From contig NC_092571.1 in the NCBI RefSeq assembly GCF_037975245.1, positions 23,297,917 to 23,361,916 of the forward strand: a DNA stretch of 64,000 nucleotides, read 5' to 3'. The notes under the pieces are model-generated. The model worked only from the letters and a program-made list of their open reading frames with translations, made no database searches and had not been told where the DNA came from. The position numbers were made by a program, and so were the translations under genes. Shown one piece after another: positions 34,501 to 48,460 of this stretch. This DNA comes from Apostichopus japonicus. Its lineage: Eukaryota > Echinodermata > Holothuroidea > Aspidochirotida > Stichopodidae. Position 1 is the first letter of the stretch. Every line of letters begins with the position of its first letter.

Positions 34501-37500
34501 TCATCCTGGATTGCTATGAGTCAAAAAAGCCTTTCTTTCTGTATACTGGCCGAGGACCTTCTTCGGAGGCAATGCATATGGGCCACTTGATCCCGTTTAT
34601 ATTTACCAAGTGAGACTATCTAGGTTTCCTTTCTCGTTCAACTCAATGTTAGCTCTTCAATTTTGATAATTATGTCATCATTGTTCTAAAAGTTGCATTT
34701 TACAACAGACTGTTACACCGTGTTTTCATTTTTGGATACATTTGGCCTAGAGGCAATTGGAGTGGTTTGTCTTTGTTTGTGTTTGTTTTGCTCTTAATGA
34801 ACTTTGTTAGAATAAGTATAGTCAAGCCACCTTTATTAATGAGAATCGGATGTTCAACGTGTCATCTCTCAAAAATCTGAGAGTTTATGATATTCTAAAC
34901 AAATCCCAATTTGATAATCTTCTCTGACCGATTCCCAATAGATGGCTTCAAGATGTCTTTGACGTACCGTTGGTAGTCCAAATGACGGACGATGAAAAGT
35001 TCCTTTGGAGACTAGCAGATGCGGATGAGGCGTTGCGACTGACATACGAAAACGCCAAAGATATCATTGCTCTGGGATTCGATATCAACAAGACGTTCAT
35101 CTTTTCGGACATGGAGTACATAGGGTAGGTGGCAACCAATATCTCTAGTGTATCTTAAAAGGTTGTGTTTGTGTGTATTTGGGAGGGAATGATTTATAGT
35201 TTCACAATAATAGACAATGTTCTTCGTGTAGACTAAATAACGGGGCAGTATGTTAGTTTGTCTGTTTAACCCATTGTTAACTTGTTCCGGGGATAACTAC
35301 ATGGAGACTATACAATGGCATCCTTTGTATTCAGAAGTGTTAAGAAGAACTAACCATAGTCACATGAATTCCAGATATATCACTTAAGATGAAGTACAGC
35401 TTGGGTTAATCTCATTTCTTTGCAAACATTTCTTATTTATGAATGTTGAAAGATACGTTTGTGAGGAAAGCCTCAAGAGGCTGGTTGGGTTGGACCCACC
35501 GAGTCACCTTCTTGCACTCCTCATTTTCTACAGCAAATGTTATAAAATTGAGAATTATCTATTCTCCATCTCATATCATTCGAGGGTGGTACCCTTCTCA
35601 TTTGCCAGGTCCACTAATTGAAAGTGGTTGTTTGAGCTGCAACCTTCTGATGCACCCCAGCTCACATCAGGCCTGTTTCGGAGTAAATATCTGATGAACG
35701 AGTAAAGAAGACTTGCGGCATTCTCTGCATTTAAACTTACCGCTATAAATGTAGACTTAATTAATAAAATACTCCACTTGAAAACAAAATGTATCTGTAA
35801 CTAGTAATGGCAATGAGTTTGAAGACGAGTGAAGTTGCATTTTGCCTTACATGCAACAGTAGTGAACCGTTTTATAAATGGCCCCTACTTTAAGAAGAAT
35901 CTTTATTATTTCGTAGATCCCAACCTGCTTTCTATAAAAATATCATCAAGATCCAGAAATGTGTGACCTACAACCAAGTCAAAGCTATTTTTGGCTTCAA
36001 TGACAGCGACAACATTGGTAAGTTGAAACAAAGACGATTTTTATTCTATATATTTTGTTTAACTAGTGTCATTCGAATGACCATGGTAAATTATGTGAAT
36101 TTGGTAATTGCATCCTTTCAACAAGTGATAAATTGCTAGTATCTGAGAGTGTAACACTATGCATGAATAAATGACAACTTTCACATACCGAGAGTTTCAG
36201 TACTTCAGTAGAATAATTATTTATGTTTTCAGGCAAAATCAGCTTCCCTGCCATTCAAGCAGCACCGTCGTTCAGCAACTCCTTTCCTCAAATATTTGGA
36301 GAAGATGATGTAGGAAAAACCCCATGTTTGATCCCGTGCGCCATTGATCAAGTAAGTTCGTTGTTGGCTTCCAAGTACGATACTTTCAACAAACTGAAAA
36401 TATATAAAGAAAAGAAGTAAATATTCCATGTTAAACCATGGCTCTTGAAAAAGTAACGTTTGATATACTTCTCATGTCAAATAAACTGATATAATTTATG
36501 CCTATATACTAGGAGATTATGATGTAATAGTGCAACACCGCGTTTGATACCGTCATGATGTAATTTCGACGATGGGCTTGCAACAACAATTGCTTTCAAG
36601 CAATTTAATTTCTCATATCTTTAGCCTATTTTGTGGATCGTATAATGGCGATAAAAAATAACATATCTATTTGTACAAATTACATTTTACTTGTCTCCTC
36701 AAGCTTAGAGAGGATGGTGCAGTAGCCTAGGGAGCATATGGGCAATTACTGAACCATAGTTCCTTCTTGGCTTCCTATGAATGGACATATTCTCATTGTC
36801 AAATGTAACTAATTTGGCGTGTCTCATTCAGTATCTTTGAATGTTGACTGCCTTTATGCACATGTAGAAACCGTATTCTCCCTTCGTAAGAACATAAATC
36901 TTAAACTGATATTTCGTACAAACTTTTCCACCTACTAACAGGATCCGTACTTCCGTATGACAAGAGATGTTGCACCGAGATTGAACTACCCAAAGCCTGC
37001 TCTTATCCATTCTGTCTTCTTCCCTGCTCTACAAGGAGCAAAGTCAAAGATGAGTGCCAGCGACCCAACCTCTTCAATATTCCTTACCGACACACCTGAC
37101 GAGATCAAAGAAAAGGTACCCTTAACCATCGCAACATCGTTTACCTGCAGGAACGCTTATTAGGGTTATCAAACATGGCCTTACATGTGAAAACGAACCA
37201 ATTTAATTCCATTTTGAAGTAGCATCTCTGTAATTAAAGTAACTTTAGAGAATCATCATGTTTGTGTCAGACAACTGTGGTACAAGTTCTATGTTTGCGA
37301 TGTTGAAAGGGGGTAACATATACATGCTACATTATATCCAGGTAACGTTTGGTATAGTCATTAAAGCATGTTGAAATAACTATAATGTACCACTACAAGG
37401 TAAAACGTAATAAAAGCCCTTTTCAGTAAAGTAAACAAAATGTATGAATGTAATTAATGTAATGTAATGTAGTGAAAAGGACTGACATCAGAAATGATTA

Positions 37501-39313
37501 CAAGAATGTTATATACAACGCCAACATTATAAGGAAAGGAAAAAAGAACAGCACCCTCCTGAAATCCTACAGCATAACAGTTTTAATAGTTTCCATCATA
37601 CTCTGATCTATGTTTTATCACCACACCTATTCAGATAAACAAGTATGCATACTCTGGAGGTCAGGATACTGAGGAAAAACACCGCAAGAAAGGAGGAGAC
37701 TGTGAAATCGACATAGCCTACCAGTACCTTACATTCTTCATGGAGGATGACGCTAGACTCGAACAAATCAAAAAGGTTAGTTCTTACATTTATGTGCATT
37801 GTCAGTAAGTATGACGTTAGGTACAAAAGTTTAATATCTTGTAGACTTTTCGAAAGCATTGCTAGCAGTCCAGGTTGCATTCTACACCACTTCTATACAA
37901 GTAACTTGAATACATCATCACAAACACAAAATCCATTAGGTCAGTTCTTCCGATGCAGCACGAAAGTCTACGGCAAGTTGGTCTAGGACAACTTGTGTCG
38001 AATGTCATCAGCGGATGTTCTGTGGTTCACGTGTTTTGGTTAAGTTATAACAGTGGAGTAACATGAACATCTAGGCCTACACCGAGGAGCCGACATACTC
38101 ATCAATTTTTCGGAAATGATCTCTCCTGAGATAAAGCATATTTTTATGGGGGAAAAACTTGAACACCGGAGCAGCTATAGAAACATGATCAGCTCTTATT
38201 TTTTTTCTCGTGCTATGACATATCAATACTAAAATTAAGCCTCAAGTTATTTTTGAAGATCGACAACGAGCTCCTGTTATAGCAATTGCCCTGCAGCCGT
38301 TAATTAAGCTTCATCAGGAATTGTACAGTGGTAACTTCTTAAAATTACCTTCCGGCGTCATCCGCTGTTAGAATCTTACTGACGAATGATGTAGACGTGT
38401 ACTAAATGGACAATGCGCCATCTGACTAGTATACAGACGTTGAATGTACTACCCATGTTTGAATTGTACACACTTGGGTGGGTGGGTATGACAAGTAACT
38501 TATGATCAGGTCCAAGCTGTTGTAAATTTCTTTGAGAACAGTGGCGTGCATAAGGGAAGAGTCAGACAGGCCGCGATCCCTCCCCTCCATCGTCAGTCGG
38601 GTTTCTACATTCAATCTACCCCTCTTCAACCTTTCAAAAAGTATTTACTAACACAACATTTAAGCTTAAACCTGTTTGAAGACCTAATTTAAAGTCGAAG
38701 TATGCATCAGGTTTCATAAATTTGCACCTTAACGTTCCCTTTTTATATCTAAGGGAGGGTTTCCACACCATTAACATGGGAGTTGGATTCAATGACCCTA
38801 CGGCCACAGGCCCTCGTTTATAACATGCTTGATTATGTGTATAAATGTGATTATATTGTTTGTACGCGGCTTGGTTGTCAACTGGTGGAGCTATTTCTAA
38901 ATTCATTGCGAGAAATGAATGAATTTTCTTGTGGTTCGTTTTCAATCATGTGTTAAAATGATGATGCCTTAACACTTTATAGTAATCAAACGAGACAATA
39001 ACTAAACTTCTTTGTACAAACATTGACATGAAAGAATACCATCTGGTCCCTCGACATTTCCTTAGGCTAGAATTATGTTCCCTATAAAGATATTTGGAAG
39101 TTTTGGGAATGCATGTTCACACCCTTGGATATATTTTACTTTGCGTTACAGGATTACACTTCAGGAAAGATGTTGACCGGTGAATTGAAAAAGGAACTCA
39201 TCATTATCTTGCAGAAACTTGTATCCGATCACCAAAAACAACGCAAAGCAGTAACGGAAAAGATGGTGAAGGATTACCTTACACCAAGGGCTCTACATTT
39301 CAAATCTAAATAA
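31575..39313 (+). CDS. WARS1: Cytosolic tryptophanyl-tRNA synthetase (TrpRS), complete, nine coding exons
   Basis: TrpRS is a class Ic synthetase, a homodimer that activates tryptophan with ATP and charges tRNA-Trp. Exons: 31575-31694 (ATG 31583), 33162-33270, 34490-34609, 34942-35124, 35917-36017, 36233-36351, 36942-37115, 37635-37775, 39152-39313 (TAA 39311-39313). All junctions are AG/GT with consistent phases, giving 406 residues. Visible features: VDPWTV-DYDKLI at the N-terminus; the ATP-binding HIGH-type motif as HMGH (103-106) in [36 protein letters not shown] in the tryptophan pocket region; and KMSAS (284-288). The C-terminal region [14 protein letters not shown] is the anticodon-binding part. 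The appended N-terminal WHEP domain of vertebrate TrpRS is absent. An AATAAA overlaps the stop codon (39309-39314). Confidence 0.96.
33727..34045. repeat. Diverged tandem duplication in TrpRS intron
   Basis: 33727-33835 and 33949-34058 share ATTACAGTCA-GGGAATTTCC, ACACATTACTTAA-AGATA, ATATGTCTGTTG and CAACAGATAAC. It lies between the coding exons 33162-33270 and 34490-34609. Confidence 0.7.
38420..38850. repeat. Interspersed-repeat-like segment in last TrpRS intron
   Basis: 38541 starts CAGTGGCGTGCATAAGGG, a terminus-like motif seen also near 43857 and 61787. 38735-38810 (TTATATCTAAG, then GGGAGTTGGATTCAATGACC) resembles 59190-59265 (TTATATCTAAG, then GTGAATCGGGTTCAACGACC), which suggests a shared repeat family. 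Confidence 0.35.
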
Positions 39314-39314
39314 A

Positions 39315-42300
39315 TGTAACCAAGCATGAACATTGTTTTATAAGTTTGCATCTTTTTACACCAGCCTAGATAATTATGAGACGTTAATTACGGACGTATG
39401 GTATGATCAAAGACTCTAGATAAGGGCAGATTGAACACTCGCTATATTTGTTTTGGGCAGGGGGCGGGGCTGGGTTGGGATGGGGGTCCATGCGAAAGTG
39501 AGCACTCATTCGGTGGGTAGGCAAACCATGCACAGTTTCTACAACGTACACACTATAGGCGAATATTCACATCGAGGCATGATTTCCCTTGAATAAAGGT
39601 AATAATAAGGACCAAAAAATGATGCTTAAGGATTAGAAGTATATATTTGGATTTGCCAAGCCGTTTCTTAATTGGCACAATTCGCCAGTAAAGAACCATT
39701 GAAGGTACTAGGCGTTTGTCATCCATTACCCGCCCTAGGATGATCACCGATTTAAAGTTCGAAACCTTTTTTAGTTACACGTAGATATACTGATATAAAC
39801 TAAAGTTGATTTGATATTATAACTAAAAGGTCATTCATTCCTTATCATGCAGACATGTCTTCAGGTTCACACTTAAAGTATGTGACAGCTTAAAAGAAGG
39901 AAAGTATATCTTTTGTTTCACTTTAAAGAAGAATTATCTCAGGTCTTATGATTAGCAATACTCTGCCGATGCAAGGATGAGGGCAAGTTACCTTTTTATT
40001 AATCTGTCATTTGGTTATCTCTGGTTCACAGAGACCATATCCAATCTTGCCAACATTTTGGAATTACAAAACTTAAAAGTTAGATTACTGCAAATACATA
40101 TTAAATGAAGGAGGAAAATTATCACAAAAATAGCGAAAACCAAACCTTAAAGAATGTGCTCTTGTTTGAGCAGCAAATTTTCATATTATTGTCTACAAAT
40201 GTCGATTTTGTTAATACTGCCAGCATTGATTAACTTTACTTCAGAAAGTGAAAAAGGAGAAACATTGAGTACTGAAAGGGGAAGTTCACGATGAAACTAG
40301 ACATGTATATATGATACGCAAAGCCTATGCCAAACTATAATTCACCCTTTGATATTGGATTTTACCAAAATGACTCACAAATATTTCAAGTCAAACACTC
40401 GTCAAGCTAATTTAAACTGAGCGGCCATATTATTATCCTGAGCTTCCCTTTTTTTAACACTGTGCAACATCGGAAACGACCGTACTTATACGGGAGTCTC
40501 TCTCTCTAGAAACTGGTACAAAAAAGTATGTGGTGTCTTGGTTAGAGACTGTCTTGGTAATTTAATGGAAAACATCTCATATTCTCTCCTGTACAATGAG
40601 CCATCGTTTACCTACCGGATGTGGGACGGAGTACTCTCCCAGAAGCATCCACTTCCGATTTCACTTTTGCAGCGGAGTGCCCTTGCTTCCCGTCTTGTGA
40701 ATCTTTGACATGATGCAGTATGGGGTGGTTGGGTGGGTGGGGGATTGGTTGGGTAGGATGGGGGAAGGGGTTGGGTTATTCAATGATTCTTTTCCGTCAT
40801 ATTTTCAATTGCTTTCTTTTCTTTGTGATCTACTTGTCAAGCACACAACGGGTTTTGTATAGTTCCCTACCGTTCACTTTAAGACCTCGTTGTACTTTTC
40901 CAATACTGTGTTTGTTATTAAATATGTGAGAAACAACAATTGACAAACTAAACTGTTTGCGTCGGTATGAATCAGTATGAATAGGTATGAATCAGTATGA
41001 AAAGGTATGAATTAGTATGATTAAGTATGAATGCCAATATGTCATGACGAGACTTATTACGAGCAGTTAATTTACAACAACAACTGTAAACAATTAAAGG
41101 TTTTTGCTAATGAAGAATTTGAAATTATTCTTAATAAAGATGACGAATCAGAAATATATTTGAATCACAAAAGTTGTAACACGGAGTCTTTCATGGTTCA
41201 GTTTACCTCGTCCAAATGTTTTGTCAAAAGTTGGTGACGCTCTTTTACAATACATATGTCAGGCCCCAGTACACGTAAGACGAAACATGCACTGCGGTCT
41301 GTTTTTCTTCTGTCCTTTCCATGGTCTTTTGAACATAGTACCATTGGAATAAGAATTTGTCAACTTTGTATTTAGATGTTTAAAATATGAATATTACTAA
41401 AACATTGAATTTGGTTAGTTCAAAACTTAAAGATTAGTTATGATGAGAGAAACCGTGACAGGGTTGATTATTTTATCAATATACAGGACGCTATAATCCA
41501 TTGACTGAATATTGAGCCTGGTCACAAATATGTGAACAAAACGAGTAGCCGATGCTAAGATTACTCAACGTTTTCAACAGTTCCTTTCCTGAAAGGTAAC
41601 AATATTAGGTTTCATTGGGGAGAGTTCGATCAAACACGTTGAACAAACAAATTGCATTTAGTTAGTTAGAACGAATGACCAGCGCTGCACCCACGCTGAC
41701 ATGCATCAATAAGCAATCAGTCAGACCGACAGCCACCCATCAGAAATCGGACCGTTTCCCCCAACAGCCGTCGATTAATTGACACAACCTTAACTCTTAG
41801 TATACTTACTTAGATATTTCTACAACCGAATTATGTTGGAGGTTTAAAAACAGTGGGATCTACAGGTCATATTTATGGTGCAACCTTTATATTGATAAAA
41901 AATATTCACCCTTTATCTGGTTTTATGCCTATCGTTCGGTTTCGAGTATAATTCATAAATTGGGCTGATAACATAATTGTGAAAATATTTTCTTGCTACC
42001 CTACAGACGTATCGTTGATTGTTTTAGGGAATATTATCATAGCACAATAGACAACGTTTTGATTCTGATATGGAAGTAATTAAAAAATATATTCACTTTT
42101 CCTTTTCTAGTGTATCAACATTTAACATTTATAAATTTCTAAAGTAACTGTCATAACATTAGCTACAACGTATGATATTGAAAAATAAAATTTTGAAACA
42201 TTTAAAAAAAACTACAGTCATCTTTTTTATACCAAATCAGCACTTAGCGTAATGAAAACGTTACAAATAGCGTTAAATTGGTGTCTTATGAACAATCAAC

Positions 42301-45200
42301 AACTGTTCCGAAAACAAATATTCCGTATAAAATAAATCAATGTGCTGTCTAATTGATTTGTTATTTTCACATCACGTGGTTTGCGGCATGACAATTATCA
42401 AATATGTTGAAAGGTACATATGAAATATAGTTATTTTAATAAAGGTTTTATAACATTTTTATTCTCACACAATGAGCAATTGAATACGTTTACTGCATTA
42501 AAAAAGGAGTGTCATCCTTGTCAAAAGAGGTATCCTTTGTGACTCACGACTGTTCCGATGATGCTACCATATCTAGAAACTAAAAGATTCGTGTCCACTT
42601 GTTCACTCAGGGATGTGTTACCCTACATATATGGTTTCTCCTATATAGCTAATAGAAAGTTACGTTAATCTCGTATTTTCTCATGCTTTGGAATATACTT
42701 TACTAAACCCCAGTTAAGTCGATGGCGATGGCACTTGTGATAGTATTGCTGGTCGTAATATTGAGAATCAATATTATTGATCATAAAATAATGATAACAG
42801 AGATCATCATAAACCTAACTGATGTGATCTAAATAGTATCCATAATACATGTAATGAATTCGTACCCCTAAGCGAATTCTCACCTTGCTACCTTTCTTCG
42901 TACTCGGGCTTGTTTTCAGAATCCAAATGACGTCAACAACGACTTCTTCCATTCCCAACAAATAAATGTCACCCAACTTCCGTTACATTGGGAATACATT
43001 ATTTCGTCTAATATGGGAAAACTAGTTCTTTGCATTATCTCTTCTTAGTTTATCTATATATACTAGGCAAATTCGGCAACAGCAGTCTCCTAACTATTTC
43101 TCAACAAGTTCTACATAAATGTCTTACAGTAACATAATTGAGGGCACAGCATGAGCTTTCTGTCTAAACTTTCATGTTGGGGGGGGGGGGGGTCAATAGG
43201 AGGCAAAGACTATAAGGGATGCAGAGGACTTACGTTAATGGGGGTCGAATAATCAAATGTACATATTATACTCCAAAGTAGCCCTTCATCCTTCCTAAAT
43301 ACACACGCACACACATACACACACTTACCTTTAAGTATACAACTCTTATTATAAATTAGCAATTGCGCATATTGGAAAAAATATTGGTTTTAATTTCTAA
43401 AGTTACATTGTTAGTACATTAGTTTTAAATTTGACGACCGGACTGGGATGTGCGAGGGGTGGGGAGGGGAGGCGGATTGCTCAAAGGTGGGGGAAATAGT
43501 GGGCGGCTTTGGGTGGGACAAGCCCCATATCATCTCTGTATAGTATTATGACGAAATGACTTTTCACAAAACGCGTTTGGACTGAATGACTTAGCACTGT
43601 AGAACAACCTACTACGGAATGCTATGAGATGGCAAAACGAACCTGAGCAGTATTCTGACTTGAGACAGGGATGACCCTGTACGACAGGATTACTGCTGAC
43701 ATATTGATGTGAAATGAAAAATACGAATTCAGGCTGATAACGGATTTAAAGCAGACACAGATTTAGTTTTTCAGAAGTGAAAAAAATGTCATTGTTAATT
43801 CGATTACACGGTATAATATCTTGCAACGGTTAAATAAGTCGCAACGGCCTACAAGCAGTGGCGTGGCCAATGGGGGGGGGGGCATGGGGGGCGACAGCCC
43901 CCATGAAAGCTTGTCGCCCCCAGTCGCCCCCCACTGGTATTTTGGGTGTCGAAAAAATGACATGTGCGAAAAATATATCTTTGGTCTGAATGGTCTCGAA
44001 TCTCCATGATGACCACTCATGAACAACACTTCGACAGCGGACCGGCAGTAGGCTATAGTTGCTGAAAAACCGGACGTGACATAGCGCATAGGCCGGGTTT
44101 TCACTTCTGGGACGTACCCTGATGCTCTTAAAACCGCTAAAAACCAAATTTTCAAGAAAGGAGACAATACTATCGCTGAGAATTAGTTTATCACCCTAAT
44201 AATGTTTCAGACGCAATCTTTGATGTCAGTTTGACATATAGTTCGTTAGGACATTTTGGGACATCGTTCCTGTAGGCCTATATCTGAGGCCCTGGGGTCA
44301 TTCCTTGACCGACTTGATGCAATATAATGTGCCCATTTTGAAGTAAGTTTATTCACAGATTGTTAGTTGTCATGGGTTCGAACAAATGAGGGGTATTCTA
44401 TCCTGAAACATAGGGCAAAATGGGGCTTGGGTTTCCAGTTCTCCGCATCATTTGTCAACTTGCACTGGGTTCTAATGTTCATGTCAATTGGAATCACTAA
44501 TAACAGAAATAATCCACCAAAATTAAGGCCGCATGAACTTTATTGCAGATTTCCTGAGTGACGAAATTGTAATTTTCTCCCGAAATCACGCAACTAGATG
44601 GCTGCTATCAAACCTGGCAAGTGGCATCTCCAGCGACTCGCAGGTATTGAAATCTGAAATTTTCTTGGTACGCTGCGCGCCAACCGATGGTAGCGCTCCG
44701 CTTAGATAGTATAGTCAGTATTGCGAAGTTCGGCATACTGCGAAGTTTGGACACCCCTAAGAAATACACGATTTCACCATGGAAACCTACAGGAAGAGCC
44801 AAATTTCACCAAAAAGTACGAAGCTACAGTTATTTTCTCTCCAAAATGACCTGTGTGCATGAAATTACTTACATATTTGTCAATAAACTGACGAAGATCT
44901 ATGAAGTCTGTTATAATTACTGAAAGAGCAACTGCGCCACCAATTTTATCACCAGCGCCACACTGTGGGGTGCGTGTCCGAACTTGGCAATACTCTAGCA
45001 AAGAAATACCAGTTCCACAATCACGAAGAATCTTCTTGGAAAACAACATGAAATCAGTTTGCAGGAAAGAAAGTTTGGCAGTGTATCGTACTATAACACA
45101 ATTCCCCCACCATGTGAAGTATATTTTCAGGTGATTTAGACCAGAAGATTTAGTTTTGGGGTGTTTTAAGTCTTAAGTGTCCGAACTTCGAAGTCACCAT
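39315..45200. other. Gene-poor interval downstream of TrpRS
   Basis: No exon with recognisable protein content was found. Items seen: a G-rich tract 40718-40770 (GGGTGGTTGGGTGGGTGGGG and further runs), a 10-bp repeat (AGTATGAATC type) at 40968-41035, a 68-codon frame at 41031-41237 that I cannot assign, a G-run at 43179-43192, and G-rich sequence at 43447-43510. Confidence 0.4.
43855..43940. mobile_element. DNA-transposon-like terminus
   Basis: CAGTGGCGTGGCCAATGGGG followed by a G-run and GGGGCGACAGCCCCC is a GC-rich foldback that also pairs with GTCGCCCCCCACTG at 43922-43935. Such CAGTGGCGT ends are common in non-autonomous DNA transposons. I could not place the opposite end. Confidence 0.35.
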
Positions 45201-46345
45201 GCTACTTGCGAAATACTATTTCATGAATTCGATGACTAATTTAGTAAATAACTTTCAAACAACAGGGTGATGTGATTGAGAATCCCATGCCTGTCATGAT
45301 TGGAAACACCCGTCAGTGATTGAATAGAACTATAAGTACGACCCATTCGTCTTTGAACTTTCTTCCAAAAGTTCCTTGTCTTAATAAAAGTAACGACTGC
45401 AAACCTGAATATCATTCTTAAGATGAGGCCTTGCCAACTGCTTATAAGATCTATCAACAATTTCTGTCTTTAAATATTTACAATTTCACATTATCGTACC
45501 AAAAAGTCTATATTTTGTGAAAAGCGAAGTATCTAGCTTAGTCATTTAAAATTCGAGACTCAGATTTTTAACTATTATTTCTCAAAAACTGAACCAATAT
45601 TGGCATTGACTTATAATAGCTATACAATTACCAAGTAATTGAGAAAATAAGAAGAAAGAAACTTTGTAAGAAATATCATTTCATGAATTATATGACTTTA
45701 GTAAATAACTTTCAAACAACAGAAGAAACACGAGCGTCCTCCTATTGATCTCCTCATTCTGTTTATACCAAGAAAGAAGAGAATGTGAATGAAGAAGCTT
45801 CATAAGAAATATTATTTCATGAATTATATGACATGAGTACATATCTTTCAAACGATTGAGAGAAATTTGTGCAGTAATCAAATTTGGCCTATACATAGGA
45901 GAGCTCATAGTATGTAAGTATATGGACAAGTGTCCCATTGATATCCACATTCTGTTTGTAGGTCAGCAAACTGCAAGTTTCACGCGGCAATGTCGGATAT
46001 GGTGTGTGCGTCTTTATCGGGGGTTAAACTTGTATACAATTGTAGTAGCTTGTTGTCACTAACGTCCGTCTATGGACATAAGGAGTTTAGCTGTCTATTG
46101 AAGCGTGGAGAAGAAAGGAGAAAAGGTCAACTCATAGATATAGCTTGGTTCAATCAGTACAAATATTTCTCTAAAAACATGAAGGAAATCTTCGAATTAA
46201 ACAATCATTTGCCATGAAAGATTTCGATTTCTGAAAAGTTGAAGGTCAAGAAAGCATTAAAACAACGTTTTCTGTCAAAAAATGGTAAAATAGATGCCTT
46301 ATTTAAGTGTATAATATTTTTAAAATCATCCCTGATTCACAAGTA

Positions 46346-46416
46346 GCCCATGTGGTCTAGTTGGTTAGGATACGTCTCTTCGGCGGCGAGGCGCGAGTTC
46401 GACTCTCGTCATGGGT
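46346..46416 (+). tRNA. tRNA-like sequence, copy 1 (probably not a functional tRNA)
   Basis: The acceptor arms GCCCATG and CATGGGT pair (one G-T). The D arm GTCTAGTTGGTTAGGAT contains a Pol III A box and closely resembles tRNA-Glu. The T arm GCGAG-TTCGACT-CTCGT contains a perfect B box. The middle does not fold into a normal anticodon arm: the best stem, GTCTC/GAGGC, leaves a 9-nt loop (TTCGGCGGC) and no variable loop. A T-rich stretch with TTTTTTTT follows about 10 nt downstream, suitable as a Pol III terminator. Confidence 0.5.
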
Positions 46417-48460
46417 ATATGACTTCTTTTTTTTCTTTCCCTATATCGTTGTCATTGCTATTTTGGGTAAAACGACCACGAGAGACATTAAGTCCCCATC
46501 AACGACAATATGAAAATATATATAAACACAGAAACTTTAAATTAAATCAATATTTCTAAAATATTTCTTGAAACCATTAACACTTCAGTTTAAGAAAGGA
46601 ACACCGAATCATTCCATTAATCCACAAGTCTCTGAGAAGAGTTCTTTCGGACATTTAATATCTACTGCAACTTAAGACAATGACCTTTGGTATTCCTATC
46701 CTTTGAAAACAAAAACTGAAAAAGTCACTAAAAAACAAGTTTTCAAAACCTTGGACAATCTCGTTCACTTGAATTAATTCCCCTCGCAACCTTCTCATTC
46801 CCAGGCTGATGAGATTGAGAATCCCATGCCTCTCATGATTCGAAACATCCGTCAGTGAGTGAATTGAACTATTAGTACGACACATACGTCTTTGAACTTT
46901 ATTTTCCAATAGCTCCTTGTCTTAAAAATAGTAAAGACTCCAAGCCTGAAAATCATTCTAAAGACAAGGCCTTGTCAACTGCTTATAAGATCTATCTACA
47001 ATTTCTGTTCTTAAATTTCTACAATTTCACATTATCATACCAAAAAGTCTAAAACGTGTTTTCCGCATCAGCCTCATGCTCTACACTGCCTGTAAGGTTT
47101 ACATCGTGTAGCCTCAAAATATGAACACCTATAAATCACTGTATCCACTGAAACAGCATTCCTGGAGGTTCTCGTCATCAAAACTGAAAGAACACCTAGG
47201 ATTACTAGCATCAACACGCATGCATCAACTTGCATTTACTATAACGTTATATAAACAGCATTTGCCACTCTCGAGACCAAGTAAAAACCATTTTGAATAT
47301 GTTTAAATCAAACTTATCAAAGATTTAGGGTGTTTCACTTTCCCTTTTTCATCTAAGAAACTGACCGAATATTTTGTGAAAGACTAAGTATCTAGCTCAG
47401 TCATTTTAATTGGCGAGACTCAGATTTTTCAGGATTATTTCTCAAAAAATAATGAAAACCATTATTTGCATTGATTTAAAATAACAATAGAATAACAAAG
47501 AAATGGAGAAAAGAAGAAGAAAGAAACTTGATTAGAATTATTATTTCATGAATTATATGACTTTAGTAAATGAATTTCAAACACATAACATTGCGCAGTA
47601 ATAAAACTGGATTATATAAGAGAACTCATACAGTGACAATCAACACAAGCGTCCTCCTATTGATCTCCACATTCTGTTAATACAAAGAAAGAAGAGTATG
47701 TGAAGGAAGAAGCTTCATAAGAAATATTATTTCCCATGAATTATATGAGTTGAGTACATATCTCTCAACAATTGCGAGCAAATTGAGCAGTTATAAAACT
47801 GGCTTATACATAGGAGAGCTCATCCAGTGACAATATACACATGCGTCCTCATATTGATCTCCACATTCTGTTTATACCAAGGAGGAAGAGAAGAAAATGG
47901 GAAGGATGAAGCTTTGTAAGAATTTTCTTTTCATGAATTATATGACTTGTGTTAAATATATTTCAAACAACTGAGAGAAATTTGTGAAGTTATACAATCG
48001 GCTTATTCGTAGGATAGCTCTTCACATGAAAGTATATGCACAAGTGTCCCATTGATATCCACATTCTGTTTGTAGGTCAGCTAACTACCATTTCACGCGG
48101 CAATGTCGGATATGGTGTGTGCGTCTTTAATGGGGGTTCAGTTTGTATACAATTGTAGTAGCTTGTTTTTGTCACTAACGTCCGTCTATGGACATAAGGA
48201 GTTTAGCTGTCTATTGAAGCGTGGAGAAGAAAGGAGAAAAGGTCAACTCCTAGATATAGCTTGATTAATCAGTACAAATATTTCTCTAAAAACATGAAGG
48301 AAATCTTCGAATTAAACAATCATTTGCCATGAAAGATTTCGATTTCTGAAAAGTTGAAGGTCAAGAAAGCATAAAAACAACGTTTTCTGTCAAAAAATGG
48401 TAAAATAGATGCCTTATTTAAGTGTATAATATTTTTAAAATCATCCCTGATTCACAAGTA

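Noticed and set aside
40500-40705. Open segment with NLMENISYSLLYNEPSFTY-like content
   Set aside because: A possible acceptor precedes it, but no family match and no connecting exons were seen.
41031-41237. 68-codon plus-strand frame
   Set aside because: Coding-like composition, but no recognised motif, splice context or duplicate; not enough to call a gene.
44600-45130. Overlapping frames on both strands around GTCCGAACTT repeats
   Set aside because: Short inverted phrases recur (44744, 44970, 45178), but no domain or transposon ends could be defined.
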